In this document: piece by piece, positions 42,408 through 53,097 of the stretch
Layout of the letters: each line of letters starts with the position of its first letter
Position numbering within the stretch: position 1 is the first letter of the stretch
Source of the DNA: Leguminivora glycinivorella
Lineage: Eukaryota; Arthropoda; Insecta; Lepidoptera; Tortricidae
Length of the DNA: 64,000 nucleotides
Assembly: GCF_023078275.1 (NCBI RefSeq)
Contig: NC_062983.1
Coordinates: 14,873,001 to 14,937,000, forward strand
Direction of reading: 5' to 3'
Position numbers and translations under genes: made by a program
Notes under the pieces: generated by a model
Databases searched by the model: none
Seen by the model: the letters and a program-made list of their open reading frames with translations, nothing else
Told to the model about the DNA's origin: nothing

Positions 42408-43007
42408 AACGAAAAAAAACCGACCAAGAGCGTGTCGGGCCACGCTCAGTGTAGGGTTCCGTAGTTTTCCGTATTTTTCTCAAAAACTACTGAACCTATC
42501 AAGTTCAAAACAATTTTCCTAGAAAGTCTTTATAAAGTTCTACTTTTGTGATTTTTTTCATATTTTTTAAACATATAGTTCAAAAGTTAGAGGGGGGGGA
42601 CGCACATTTTTTTTCTTTAGGAGCGATTATTTCCAAAAATATTAATATTATCAAAAAACGATCTTAGTAAACCCTCATTCATTTTTAAATACCTATCCAA
42701 CAATATATCACACGTTGGGGTTAGAATGAAAAAAATATCAGCCCCCACTTTACATGTAGGGGGGGGGGTACCCTAATAAAACATTTTTTCCATTTTTTAT
42801 TTTTGCACTTTGTTGGCGTGATTGATATACATATTGGTACCAAATTTCAGCTTTCTAGTGCTTACGGTTACTGAGATTATCCGCGGACGGACGGACGGAC
42901 GGACGGACGGACGGACGGACGGACGGACGGACGGACGGACGGACGGACGGACGGACAGACAGACATGGTGAAACTATAAGGGTTCCTAGTTGACAACGGA
43001 ACCCTAA
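42408..43007 (+). repeat. 600-bp repeat ending ACGGAACCCTAA, with (GGAC)n, copy 1
   Basis: Starts AAAAAACCGACCAAGAGCGT, GTCGGGCCACGCTCAGTGTA, GGGTTCCGTAGTTTTCCG. It passes GAGATTATCCGCGGACGGAC and ends GAAACTATAAGGGTTCCTAG then ACGGAACCCTAA. Copy 2 is at 62966-63550. The A-rich start and GGAACCCTA end recur in LINE-derived repeats of Lepidoptera (background knowledge). No ORF was found. Confidence 0.75.
42884..42956 (+). repeat. (GGAC)18 microsatellite
   Basis: About 18 perfect tandem GGAC units followed by AGACAGACAGAC. It is part of the 42408-43007 element. The copy at 63435-63495 is shorter. Confidence 0.95.
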
Positions 43008-43009
43008 TT

Positions 43010-43774
43010 ATGAAAATTACCGATCGGTGAAACGGCAGAAAAAATGCCAACTCATCTTCTCATGAATGACTTGGCAAGGAACTAAAAAATAATATTCTTA
43101 TGAAAGGTTACCATTTCAAAATGTTACATTGTACATTATAAATAAGCACAAGCACGTGTTCCCTTCGAGCTTTGTGTAATTTCTTCTTTGTATTCATACT
43201 TATATTTAAACAGGCACGGAAGCCGTGAACTTGCCTGTACAAGGTACTTGAAATAAAATATTTGTACAATGCACGAAATAAAGCATCAGATAATTATTTA
43301 TAACAAACCCAGTCATATTTTTAAATTCTATTTCTATTTTTAAGTCAGATAAAATATATTACGTAAATTAGTTGACCGTGACGTCACTTGACTCGATTTC
43401 ATATTAATTTCATATTAGCAAACCCTTCAAATTGGTATTGACAGTCATTTATTTTCATTTCCCTCATGCACGACAAATAAATGAAATCTTTCACATAGGT
43501 ATCGCTCTGATTCGTTCTAGATGTATGTAAATGCACATTTGTACAGTGTATAATATCAAAGTATTCAAAGTGTTTGACGCTAACCACCTCAATACTTTGG
43601 TACTGAGTCGGTCTATGAGCCAACAGCGCAACTGAATCGGAAGCAAAAGCGATAATCTGAAGCTATCTTACGGATGTAGTAGATACAATACGTCTGGCCA
43701 ACTCTATTGTAACACATGCCGAAGTGTCTTTAATACCAAATTCGACCAAGCCAGTCACATTAGACCACGCGTTA
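43010..43774. other. AT-rich gene-free stretch
   Basis: The frame 43399-43623 has no domain. Confidence 0.3.
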
Positions 43775-43911
43775 GTGCGTTTTCACATTACTCGATCCGA
43801 TATCGGAAGTAGGAAGGATTTCAAAGGAAAAAATCAAAGATGGCGGCGTAAATACATACATGGGGTATCGGTCCGACATCCGATATTGGATCGGATAGTG
43901 TGAAAGCGCAC
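43775..43911. mobile_element. 137-bp foldback MITE, GTGCGTTTTCACATTATCCG family, copy 2
   Basis: GTGCGTTTTCACATTACTCG to ATCGGATAGTGTGAAAGCGC. TTA on both sides (43772-43774 and 43912-43914). It keeps the internal AAGATGGCGGCGTAAATACA segment that copy 1 has lost or changed. Confidence 0.8.
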
Positions 43912-44370
43912 TTACACTGTTCTTTTGACAGAATGAAAGGGGTTTTACTTTAGGTATATATTTTTTATGTGTTAATATTTTTTACATAGCCATCCCATCT
44001 CCCATCATATCCAGAAAATATCGCCGGTTTTAAAATTATACACGGTGTATAATTTACAAACAAATACATACAATACAAATTACTACAAACATAACGAAAC
44101 AGTATGCGCCTCGTCCTAATACACAAAATCCCATTACAACAAAGGATTTGCAGGCATACGAAAAATCGATGACGCCATCAATACAGCAGGCTTGCTTAAC
44201 CCCTGCGAAAGACACGTTTTCCCTTAATGCTTTTCAATTTGACGTAAAGTGTCTTCCCAACAAAATCAGGCGGGAACGAGGTCACCTCACTAACGCTGTT
44301 TTCAGACGTTGATTCGATAAAGAAAAAGTGAAAGCACTTTTGGAGACATCAGTTTGGGAAAAGACATATA

Positions 44371-44497
44371 CTTAACTCCGTAGATGACTTTTCTAAGAAA
44401 AAAACGTACCTCGAACGTACTATCAGCAGCAAAAGTGGATGGAGAAATTATGAATGAATTCATTGATAAATTCGCCATGCACTTTTGCAGCTGATAG
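44371..44497 (+). mobile_element. CAAAGA MITE fragment followed by a 78-bp foldback
   Basis: 44371-44412 (TTAACTCCGTAGATGACTTT, TCTAAGAAAAAAACGTACCT) matches the left end of the CAAAGA family. Next, 44420-44497 is a foldback with arms CTATCAGCAGCAAAAGTGGA and complement, flanked by TA (44418-44419, 44498-44499). Confidence 0.6.
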
Positions 44498-44639
44498 TAC
44501 ATCGGAATCATAAAGAACAGTTTACGTTAATTAAGATGATGCCACACATTTGGTTGAGCATGATTCGATAGCTAATATTAATATTAACCAATTTCAACAC
44601 ATCAGATAAGTAAAGATGTCAAATTGGCAATACTCAATA

Positions 44640-44950
44640 ATTTATTTGTTTATTTAAACTTTATTGCACAGTAAAAAAATGTACAAAAGGCGAACTTAAT
44701 ACCAAAAGGCATTCTCTACCAGCTAACTTTTGGGCCAAACAGAGATCAATAAGAGCTAATAGGTGCAAGAAATATAACAAGACGAGAAATTGAATATCTA
44801 CTTAATAAACCTAAATGGTTACATACATATCACATCATACAAACGTTTACAAAAATAAAACTACATAATACGAGTATACTTACTTACAAATTTACATAAA
44901 TATACTTACATATACTATACATATATACATATTATATACCTGCCCTATAA
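44640..44950 (-). mobile_element. LINE 3' end (AATAAAGTTTAAATAAATA family), inverse copy
   Basis: TTTATTTAAACTTTATTGCA, GTACAAAAGGCGAACTTAAT, GGCATTCTCTACCAGCTAAC, TTTGGGCCAAACAGAG is the complement of 25130-25262 with a longer upstream part. Confidence 0.75.
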
Positions 44951-45039
44951 CTATTACAACGCTTGATTAAGAGACTTTTCTAAAAGATGTCTGCGCAACT
45001 TGATCTTGAACAGAGACTTGGTCTGAGTTTTGCCTTATC

Positions 45040-45180
45040 TCTTATCTTATCTTTATTTATTGCACATAATGGTTACACAGTTGGAATATAAATATATATA
45101 CAGATCGTATTATGTACCCTGTTGGGCGCAGCAAGATTTAGAGAAAGGCAGTCATAATTAGACTTAAGTATTAATTAAAA
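45040..45180 (-). mobile_element. LINE 3' end fragment
   Basis: CTTATCTTTATTTATTGCAC, ATAATGGTTACACAG read on the minus strand as GTGCAATAAATAAAGATAAG, a polyadenylation-like signal with a simple tail. The body (CCTGTTGGGCGCAGCAAG) is not shared with the other copies. Confidence 0.45.
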
Positions 45181-45204
45181 CTGAGTTTCAATGTTTTAAC
45201 CTTG

Positions 45205-45875
45205 TGTCACACCTCGGACAATGGCGATCAAATACAAGGTGTCCAAGACGCCGAACTTGAACACCGGTTTGAGGCAAAAAGAAAAAAAAATGTTATATGA
45301 ATTTTAAAATTTTTCGCCAAAAAATTTACATCGTTTTTTTTTAAGACGTATTTTCACATAAAAAAATTTTTTTATCCATAAAGTTGGCAATTGAAAATGA
45401 GTTCCTTCATTTATTTTCTAACGGACCAAATTATTTTTTTTCTTGTCACATTTTGACATCTACTCGTATCAATGACTACTGTGAGACTATGCTCCACAAT
45501 TGCGCATCAGCGCCGTTAGCAAACCTTTTCTGCTGAGTAACAATACGGAAATGTTTCGTTTTTTAAATTGGCAATAACTCTGAAAATAGACGAAATCTAG
45601 AAAAGTTTATATGACATTTTAGTCTTAAAATGCGACCAAGAAAATGCCGATTAATGTTTTAATGTGTCACACCTCGGACAATTGTATCAAAATATGAAAG
45701 AGGCGCGGTAACGTTCCTACGCACACATTCTAAGCTCGTGTAGGTGAACGCGTACAATGCATGAGTGAGATATTGACAGGTCGACTGGTCACGTTTTTGA
45801 CAGGCGGTAACTGTGAGGTAACCGAGAGCGCGTGGGCTACACTTTCAGCGGTACTCTTTATTAATACTGCTCGTG
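45205..45875 (-). mobile_element. CACAG...GTG MITE copy 3 plus a duplicated terminus
   Basis: 45668-45875 is an inverse copy (CACACCTCGGACAATTGTAT to GTACTCTTTATTAATACTG). 460 bp upstream, at 45208-45240, the same terminus CACACCTCGGACAATGGCG occurs alone, and both are preceded by ATGTTTTAA then TGTGT. The 45245-45640 segment between them is AT-rich and unique. Either two insertions or an insertion into an element with duplication of its end. Confidence 0.6.
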
Positions 45876-45906
45876 TCGCGAGATGTGCAATGAAAACTGA
45901 CTACAA

Positions 45907-46145
45907 AATTAAAATTTTGAAAAACCCCCGACCGCGACATAGTAGACCGATTTTCATGAAACATGGCTAAGAATACTCCCGACTAACTCAGCTTTCAGAC
46001 AAAAAAACTAAATCTAAATCGGTTCATCCATTTCGGGAGCTACGATGCCACAGACAGACACACACACAGACAAACAGACAGACAGACAAACAGACAGACA
46101 CGTCAAACTTATAACACCCGGTCGTTTTTGCGTCGGGGGTTAAAA
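45907..46145 (-). repeat. CCCGACGCAAAAACGACG repeat, copy 3
   Basis: Inverse near-complete copy with a (CAGA)n tract (46053-46100). Ends GGTCGTTTTTGCGTCGGGGG. Confidence 0.8.
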
Positions 46146-46149
46146 ATTT

Positions 46150-46500
46150 ATTTTGAGAGAAACCTCTATATTCATTATCTTTGATTCGATAAACCCTAAA
46201 AAGCGAAAGTACTTTTAGAGACACATCAGTTTGAGCGTTCGCCGTTTCATTGAGCCGTGGGATTTACGTTTCTATCATTTAAGTCTAAGTTTGTATTGTA
46301 TTTTGTTTCACGGATCACAGCTTCGGTATTGACTCGATTAGACGCTTCAAATATTTACGCGTCTTTATTTAAATAGAAATACCTATATTGGTTCTTTTCG
46401 GTAACCTTTAATTTACCTAGTTTACCTAACCCTTAACCTAACCTACCCATAGTACCTAGCTATACCTATATTAGGTGCGGGACGTGGGTGACGTCATTCC
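46150..46500. other. Gene-free stretch
   Basis: 46181-46232 shares GATTCGATAAA, CGAAAGTACTTTTAGAGACA and CATCAGTTTG with 44310-44355, a small repeat pair. ACCTAACCCTTAACCTAACC near 46424 resembles insect telomere repeats but is too short to matter. Confidence 0.4.
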
Positions 46501-46501
46501 A

Positions 46502-46745
46502 AAACTCAAATGGAATTGGGCGGGGCATGTTGGCAGGTAGACCAAAATGTTGACCGAATGGTGGCCGCTATCGGATGTAAGAAGCGCCTGGCATCCGTTG
46601 GCTCGTTGGGTGGACGACATTCGAAAACTGCGGGGCACTTCTGGATGAGATTAGCCCAGGACCGTGATAAGTGGCGTACACGAAGGGAGGCCTATGCTCA
46701 GCAGTGGGCGATTAATGACTGAAATGATGATGATGATGATGATGT
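46502..46745 (+). pseudogene. LINE ORF2 C-terminal fragment with (ATG)n tail (dead)
   Basis: From 46502 KLKWNWAGHVGR then a stop. Next, in another frame, WHPLARWVDDIRKLRG, and finally RLAQDRDKWRTRREAYAQQW with AIND and stop at 46722. WAGHV, RWxDDI and LAQDRxxWRxxxEAYxQQW are the classical end of this LINE type. An ATGATGATG microsatellite follows immediately, its usual 3' tail. Two frame changes make it non-functional. Confidence 0.85.
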
Positions 46746-46862
46746 TGTTGTAGAATGGTGGTGGCAAATCATTCCACTATCTGCTAATAGTATCTATAAG
46801 GTCGACGTCGGTATATTCATACGGTGGTCCGTGGCGGTGGCAAGTTATTCCAACAGAAGTAT

Positions 46863-47585
46863 AGACGACCGGTCTGGCTTAGCGCGTAGAGACCCTACCT
46901 GCTACGCCGCGGTTCCGGGTTCGAATCCCAGTAAGGGCATTTATTTGTGTGATGAATTTGTTCCTGAGTCATGGATGTTTTCTATGTATATTAAGTATGT
47001 ATTTATCCATATAAGACAATTATTTGCTATTCCTTTCTCTCGTACAAAATTTTGTTCAAATTCTTACTTCAACCGTTGTCTCAATTACTATAATACAAAT
47101 ATGTCTCATATTGATCTTTTTTCCTATAAAACATGTAATAGTTTTAAGAAACAAGTTATCATTAACTTAAAGTAAAATCAATAAACAATTAGAAACTGTT
47201 CGAAAAATAATAATTTTATAGTTAAAAATCAGGTTTCAGCATTGTATAAACTTATGTAAAATAATTTATTTAATTCTTGATTGCACGTAGGAATGTCTGA
47301 GTTTAATGCCTACAATACCTACAACACGCTAACCGCTCCTAAAATAGCTTATATTTTAGATAAGAATATAATATGTTTAAGTTAGGGCACTCAAGGTCTA
47401 TTAACACATCATGTATTTTCACATCATTGTTTGTATGACTGTTTGTTGCCTAAATAAATTATAAAAAAAATATATATATATATATAAGTAAGTATATCGT
47501 CGCCTAGCACCCAAAGTACAAGCATTGCTTAGTTTGGGGTAGGTTGACCTGTGTAAGGTCATTTAAGGTGTCCCCCAATATTTAT
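46863..47585 (+). mobile_element. CGACCGGTCTGGC SINE split by a LINE 3' fragment
   Basis: 46863-46998 holds the tRNA-like head (CGGTCTGGCTTAGCGCGTAG, B-box GGGTTCGAATCCC) and body to ATGTATTTATCC. The body resumes at 47490 with AAGTATATCGTCGCCTAGCA and ends GTAAGGTCATTTAAGGTGTC and CCCCAATATTTATTTTA. The intact copy 54145-54390 shows that these halves belong together. Confidence 0.75.
47031..47489 (+). mobile_element. LINE 3' end with ORF terminus, inserted in the SINE
   Basis: A frame ends RTKFCSNSYFNRCLNYYNTN, then IDLFSYKTCNSFKKQVIINL and stop (47175). The pattern of a hydrophobic strand, DLFS and SFKKxV near the end is that of CR1- or Jockey-type ORF2 termini. The 3' UTR runs to TTTGTTGCCTAAATAAATTA and an A/TA tail. 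The ORF resemblance is modest; the tail and nesting are clearer. Confidence 0.5.
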
Positions 47586-47589
47586 TTTA

Positions 47590-48695
47590 TTTTATTTTAT
47601 TTCATAAGGTACATAAAAGAGACAGTAATCGAAATAACAAAAGAGATATAGGTTAGGAATGCTTAAGAACTAGATTACAGTCCAAAATTATATGTACACA
47701 ACATGACTATGAGTTATACTTAATATAATTTATATTTATTTTAAGTCTAGGTATGCTAGTAATCTGTGGTGTACTCACGTCGATGTATAGGGTCAGTGGT
47801 GGTGGCAAGTTATTCCAACAGTGTTCTGGGAATCTGTAGTGTACCTACCTTTACTTACGTAGTGCGACGGCAATACTCGCTGTGTTGGATGCCGTATAAC
47901 AGCTTAGATAGAAGAGCACTAGGCTAGCGATTAAATGGTTGTGGGTTCAAAATCCCACCCAAGAAAATGATTTTTCCACTTTTAATTGGCCTCTCAGCTC
48001 GTTATTTTTATTCAGTGACCCCAATATTCGCAATACATAGTATTATGGCTATTAATTCCTTTATTAACATAGGTATTAGTGCAAATGGCGCTCAATAGGG
48101 ATAATCCCCATCTCAATATTAAGCCTAGCAACGAATTAGGATGCCGATAAATAATAATAAGTAGGAAAATAGAATATGCTAGAGACCCTATTACAGACAA
48201 AATATGTTTCTATGCTTTCGTATTGTTGTTTTTTATAAAGAAAAAAAACTCAAAATATTTTTTGGTTCTAGAAATTATGTTGTTGTGTTTAACTGAAGCA
48301 GTATTCTGATTATAACAGAATTTTAAGCGTGTTTGTTTAAGTTTTAATATTTTATGGCATAACTTAAAAGCTGAGGCATCGGCCTAGTCATTTTGAGTTC
48401 TAGACCATCAATTAACTATTATCTAATCTACATGAAATGCAAATAGTACAAATATTCGGTTGTAAAATTATTGGAAATTTGTCAATTTAGATTACATACC
48501 GCGATTCAGCAGCTAACAATGACGGATGCTAAGCCTAATGAATCTGTACTAATTAGTTTATTTGCTGTATTATTTATCCATGTAAATAGTTTCATTTCAT
48601 GAGTTGTCGCAGTGATTGAAAACAATTCGTTGTGTTAATTACTTATAGGTACTCGTACTAAGAGGTAAAGTTGATACGTAAGCTGCATATTTTTT
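47590..48695. other. Mostly unique sequence with one tRNA-like SINE head
   Basis: 47897-47972 (+) has ATAACAGCTTAGATAGAAGA and a B-box GTGGGTTCAAAATCCC, likely another SINE head with no good acceptor stem. The TTTTATTTTATT tract at 47581-47600 is a microsatellite. No gene was found. Confidence 0.4.
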
Positions 48696-48737
48696 TAACC
48701 CCCGACGCAAAAACGACGGGATGTTATAAGTTTGACA

Positions 48738-48776
<39 letters not shown>

Positions 48777-48938
48777 GTGTGTGTCTGTCTGTGGCATCGT
48801 AGCTGCCAAACGGATGAACCGATTTGGATTTAGTTTTTTTTGTTTGAAAGCTGAGTTAGTCGGGAGTTTTCTTAGCCATGTTTCATGAAAATCGGTTCAC
48901 TATGTCGCGGTCGGGGTTTTTTTCAAAATTTTAATTTT
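48696..48938 (+). repeat. CCCGACGCAAAAACGACG repeat, copy 4
   Basis: Best complete forward copy: AACCCCCGACGCAAAAACGA, GGGATGTTATAAGTTTGACA, (CTGT)n, GCATCGTAGCTGCCAAACGG, GAAAGCTGAGTTAGTCGGGA, GAAAATCGGTTCACTATGTC and TCAAAATTTTAATTTTAACG. Confidence 0.85.
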
Positions 48939-48939
48939 A

Positions 48940-49097
48940 ACGGTTACTATGCGATAGGAGGCAAACGAGCAGACAAGTCGCCTGACGCCCATCGTAGACA
49001 CCGAAACACCAGAAAGTTTGGAGGTGAGTTGCCGGCCTTTAAGATGGGTGTACGCTCTTTTCTTGAAGGCTTGAAGGACGTATCAGTCGTATTTTAG
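48940..49097 (+). repeat. GGTGGCAAACAAGC-type repeat relative
   Basis: GGAGGCAAACGAGCAGACAA, CGCCTGACGCCCATCGTAGA, CCGGCCTTTAAGATGGGTGT and TTGAAGGCTTGAAGGACGTA. A recognisable lepidopteran repeat. The frame 48885-49097 is incidental. Confidence 0.6.
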
Positions 49098-49099
49098 AA

Positions 49100-49492
49100 T
49101 ACTGCAGGCGACAGTGCGAAGCAGTAAATTTTCAAGAGGTACTTTTCTTGAGGTACGATTTTTGGTATTCTGGGAGTAAAATAAAATGTTGTAGGTAGTA
49201 ACCTACGTATATTTATAAAACTATTACTTACACAATCCAAACTCATCACATATTCCATCAAATGGATGTGGATTGTGGAATGCTCCTAATTGTCAGAGTA
49301 ACAAGATGGTCGATTAGTATTGCGCACCAATGCATCAAACGGACACTACGGACAGTTTAAGAGCAATAAATTAGATCGACCGATTAAATACTGTAATTGC
49401 TAGACGCAGAGACATTTGTACAGGCCATAAAAGCAATTCAAGTTCGAACTCAAAACGACACGTTAGACATACTAAATACCTGATTATTACCT
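49100..49492. other. Unique sequence
   Basis: Nothing recognised. Confidence 0.3.
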
Positions 49493-49600
49493 ACTCGCTT
49501 CGCTCGTGGTTCAACTATAGAATCCTTTCAATTGCTCGTTTTTCAATTCCACGCTCGGCGTTAAAATACAAATTTGCAACATTGTGTAACAAATAACTAT
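49493..49600 (-). repeat. Fragment of the 420-bp repeat
   Basis: ACTCGCTTCGCTCGTGGTTC, AACTATAGAATCCTTTCAAT to CAAATAACTAT, same orientation as copy B (31372-31791), one terminal quarter only. Confidence 0.75.
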
Positions 49601-49635
49601 TATTTACTCTTGGCATATTTGTGGTCATACTGGTC

Positions 49636-49862
49636 ATCATCATCCTCTATGCGTTATCTCGTCACTTTTTACGGTTCATGGAATCCTGGGCTGTGCCTGC
49701 GGTCCGCTTTGAAAACTAATTCAAAATTTTGGCGTAGGCACTAAATTTTACGAAAGCGTATTAGGTATTGGGTATCAAATAACATTTCAAACACAAGTTT
49801 CGACTTCAATTTGAACCCGCGACCTCCGGATTGAAAGGGGCACGCTATTGCCAGCCAGCGCT
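49636..49862 (-). mobile_element. GATGATG-ended SINE, diverged near-full copy
   Basis: On the minus strand: head with AGCGTGCCCCTTTCAATCCG and GGTCGCGGGTTCAAATTGAA, middle with TTTGATACCCAATACC, then CAGGCACAGCCCAGGATTCC and TAACGCATAGAGGATGATGA. Many substitutions; older than the copy at 57805. Confidence 0.7.
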
Positions 49863-49869
49863 ACAAAGA

Positions 49870-50245
49870 TTAATATTTTAGAGACAGCATATTCACACTT
49901 AAGTATATAAAGAAACTATTTAGGCACTCACCCCAGACCTTAACACCTGTCAAAGCTATAAACCACAGTATTTCATCTCTAAAGGCTCTAAGCACCTAAT
50001 CTCGTCTGGGCAAAGTATCTACTCATGCGCTCAGGAGAATACTACGTCGAGCATTAGAGGGCATTCTCTGGGAACATTCAGTAAGTGACGCACCTGAGAG
50101 GTGTCTGGAAAAGTTGTATTTTTAGTTTCGTTTTTGAAATGTAAGTTTTTACGTGAAGTTAAGATGTATTTTCATTTTATTTTGTTATCGGAATAACGTA
50201 TTATTGAATAATTTATAGTAGTTTACTGTACTACATATATTAGTA
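49870..50245. other. Unique sequence
   Basis: Nothing recognised. Confidence 0.3.
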
Positions 50246-50498
50246 CACTGAGAGAAAATAACTACAACCAGTTTTCATGTTCGTTCAACAAGTTTTTTGA
50301 TTAAAATAGCGCCTACGTGCTCTTTGGTTCAAACAACAAGCTACATGTCATTTGAATCGGCAATATATTTGATTCAACTAGTCGATTTTATAAAAACAAC
50401 CAGACACATTTTGTTTTAAACATACGTTTGGCCGATTCAAACGGATAAACCGCAACAAGTCGAACTTGTTAAATTCACAATGCAAATTTCTCTCAGTG
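50246..50498. mobile_element. 253-bp TA-flanked MITE (CACTGAGAGAAA)
   Basis: CACTGAGAGAAA at the left and TTTCTCTCAGTG at the right are exact inverted repeats. TA lies outside each end (50244-50245 and 50499-50500). The interior has CAACAAG/GATTCAA-type motifs repeated in both orientations. Probably Tc1/mariner-type by target site, but the 12-bp ends are short. Confidence 0.75.
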
Positions 50499-50504
50499 TA
50501 ATGA

Positions 50505-50999
50505 ACAGCTAGGAAGGTACCGTTACGGACTTTAATTGTTTATCCACTTCTAGCTCATTTACTGGCCGCGTCATAGCTTAACTATAACATAACAAAATGA
50601 TTATGTCTTCTACATGGCTCAACAATGACAGTCCTTGAGTCTAGTTGTAAATTTTTATTTTATTACAAACATTAGTCACCATCAGTGATTATTAGGATTT
50701 CATTGTGCGAAAATACAAGAGTTTTCTAAAATAATTTGATGAAAAAAATACGCATTTTATACGACACATGAAAGACTGGAGAGCAAAGTTGATTTCGAAA
50801 TAATATTCACGGAATAAAGGGCAGTAATCTCAGGAAATGCGGAAGGAAATAAGCAAGAGTCTTATTCAAACCATTCGCTCCTCTTACGCTTAGCGTCTCG
50901 AAACATCTTTTAGTTTTATAATATAAAATATATTATATTATACAATCCTAACCCATTAATGATGATATTTTAAACGAACTTCTGTATGTAGGTAGTCAA
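50505..50999. other. Unique sequence
   Basis: Nothing recognised. Confidence 0.3.
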
Positions 51000-51215
51000 C
51001 ATAATAGCCTAACCACAAATTTAAATTTTGAAAAAAAACCCCTACATTGTGGACCGATTTTCATGAAACATGGCTAAGAGCACTCCCGACTAACTCAGCT
51101 TTCAAACAAAAAAAAAACGAAATCTAAATCGGTTCATCCGTTCGGGAGCTACGATGCCACAGACAGACACGTCAAACTTATAACACCTTGTCGTTTTTGC
51201 GTCGGGGGTTAAAAA
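51000..51215 (-). repeat. CCCGACGCAAAAACGACG repeat, copy 5
   Basis: Inverse copy with almost no CAGA microsatellite (51160-51170), otherwise full. Confidence 0.8.
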
Positions 51216-51219
51216 GTAG

Positions 51220-52280
51220 CAGATCAAACGCTGCAGTGGCAACTACCATTATAGCCATTAAACAAAAAGAGATTTGTGACTGTATAATTATAAAATTATC
51301 AGAAAATGGTACTTCTGGCCGCGAAACAAATTAATTTATGTTTAGAAAAGTTATTCAGGATTCCAAATACTTTTAGCGCCTTGTTTCATCCGCTATACTA
51401 TTGATGCTGATTGAACAATGTGTCTATTGGAAATCTACTTCACGACTTGTTAGTAATGTTGGTAAAGGAACCACGTCACACAAAATCCAGGCTCGAAATG
51501 CAAAATCCGGCTACGGATATGTTAGATCATAGATGCCACATAGTCAAGTTTACCAAACAACATTGGACTCTCTGACTTCGAATCGAATCAGAACATGATA
51601 CTTCGCCCGTACTTTGACTGCTCACTAGGCTTGTGTAGTACATATACTAATAGTACAAAAGACACGATTCCCTGCACCGTACTAGACCGAACTACTCCCA
51701 AATGATTCTGTTCTCTAGTACATTTAGTACATTCACACACGCGCAACAGAATGGGAGCGAAAGGAGCGAAGAGCCGAAAAGTGTCAATGGTAGCAAAGCG
51801 ATCCGACCGCAACCGAACTAGAAGCGACTGACTCGGACCGAGAGCGCGCGAAAACGGCCGGTTCTCGGCTAGTACGAGCTCTCTTAGTGTACTACTGTAC
51901 TAAATGTCCTAAAAGAACGAACTAGTACACTTCGGAGATCGTACTAGTTGGGAGCGATGGTTTCAGTGAACGAGCAGGCACAACCCTACTGCTCACTTCT
52001 GGTGGCCGCAGAGCAAGCACGATGGATGCAATAGTAGTAGACTATCCGTCTTCTTCTAACTGTATTAATTGGAGAGGGACGGGTAGTCGATCCCACTCAC
52101 CCATCGTGAGTTGGACTGCTAGAAAGAGCAAGTAAAACAGAAGAATAGCGACTCTCGTCCGACCCATCCAATTTGCAAACTTACTCCTCCGATGCGGTGG
52201 AACTTTAATACTGGGTATGCGTTCCCATTGCTTAAAGAGTGTTGGCGAATAAAATTTCAAAAACAATTCAAAGTGAAAGA
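51220..52280. other. Gene-free stretch with GTACTAGT-rich patch
   Basis: 51590-51990 repeats motifs such as GTACTAGACCG, CTAGTACA, CGAACTAGTACAC and CGTACTAGTTGGGAGCG and is moderately GC-rich, perhaps a decayed MITE. The frame 52042-52266 (-) contains a hydrophobic stretch (VAILLFYLLFLAVQL) but matches nothing I know. Confidence 0.35.
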
Positions 52281-52454
52281 TAGAATAGAATTCATTTATT
52301 TAACGTCACAACATAGTACATACAAAAAGAAGGCATGCAAACAAAACATACAATGAACGCTAAATAGGACCCTCACTCAGCAGGATGCCGCGGTAACCCG
52401 CAGCGCAGCGCTGCTGGTGATATAATAATGAAGGATAGAAAGATAACTAATACC

Positions 52455-52625
52455 TGTATTCTCAGACAAGGTAGGCCGAGCACATGACACTAATTAAATT
52501 TTATTGCCACTCTTGGCAATTAAGGGGTTGAACGCAAGCGACAAATTAGTTCAACACAGGATAGCAAAAGTTTGCCCGTTGGGTTGGAAGGTCAGATGGC
52601 AATCGGTCCTGTAACAACTAATGTA
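52455..52625 (+). repeat. Two old repeat fragments
   Basis: 52455-52550 matches the AAGGGGTAGGCAGAGCACAT family of 35571-35700. 52565-52625 (GGGTTGGAAGGTCAGATGGC) is a piece of the GATGATG-ended SINE. Confidence 0.55.
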
Positions 52626-52637
52626 ACACTCGCTTTA

Positions 52638-52729
52638 GCACAACTGGCGATCGGACGCGCGAGACCATACATCAAGCGATTCAAACGCAACTTCAAGTAA
52701 GTACTCGCGGACGAGAGCGCAAGTTATGC
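52638..52729. mobile_element. Decayed copy of the GCACAACT foldback MITE
   Basis: GCACAACTGGCGATCGGACG with GACCATACATCAAGCG to GCGCAAGTTATGC. Same ends and TA flanks as 31015-31097, with more mismatches in the stem. Confidence 0.65.
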
Positions 52730-52739
52730 TAGGCCGCCT

Positions 52740-53090
52740 ATACTGGTTTGCCTGAGCCAAATGCTCGTCACATAAGAATTACAGCCAAGACTTACAAAGA
52801 TGCTGTGATTGACGGGAGAGCACTGTAAATGTGGAGCAAGGAAATGAAAACTCGTTCATAAGTCACCGTTTTCTTAGGATGGCAAATCCCAAGAACTTAG
52901 GGGCATACTTAAGAGTATAATAAAGGGTACTAGTGCTTAAGGCTTAGTAGGTTTGTGTTTTTGTCATGCTTCAAGTATTTTTTTTCTAGTATATAACATA
53001 TCTACACAATTTTAAAATAATATTACAGGTAAATTAAACTAAATAAATCAAAAATTATTCTAAAATTAAACTAAAAATAATAATAATTAA
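52740..53090. other. Unique AT-rich sequence
   Basis: Nothing recognised. Confidence 0.3.
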
Positions 53091-53097
53091 ACTAAAT

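Noticed and set aside
46421..46448. CCTAACCTAACC-like sequence resembling the insect TTAGG telomere
   Set aside because: Only two or three imperfect units; no array.
52042..52266. Membrane-protein-like frame with VAILLFYLLFLAVQL
   Set aside because: One isolated hydrophobic stretch, no homologue recognised, no exon structure, next to decayed repeats.
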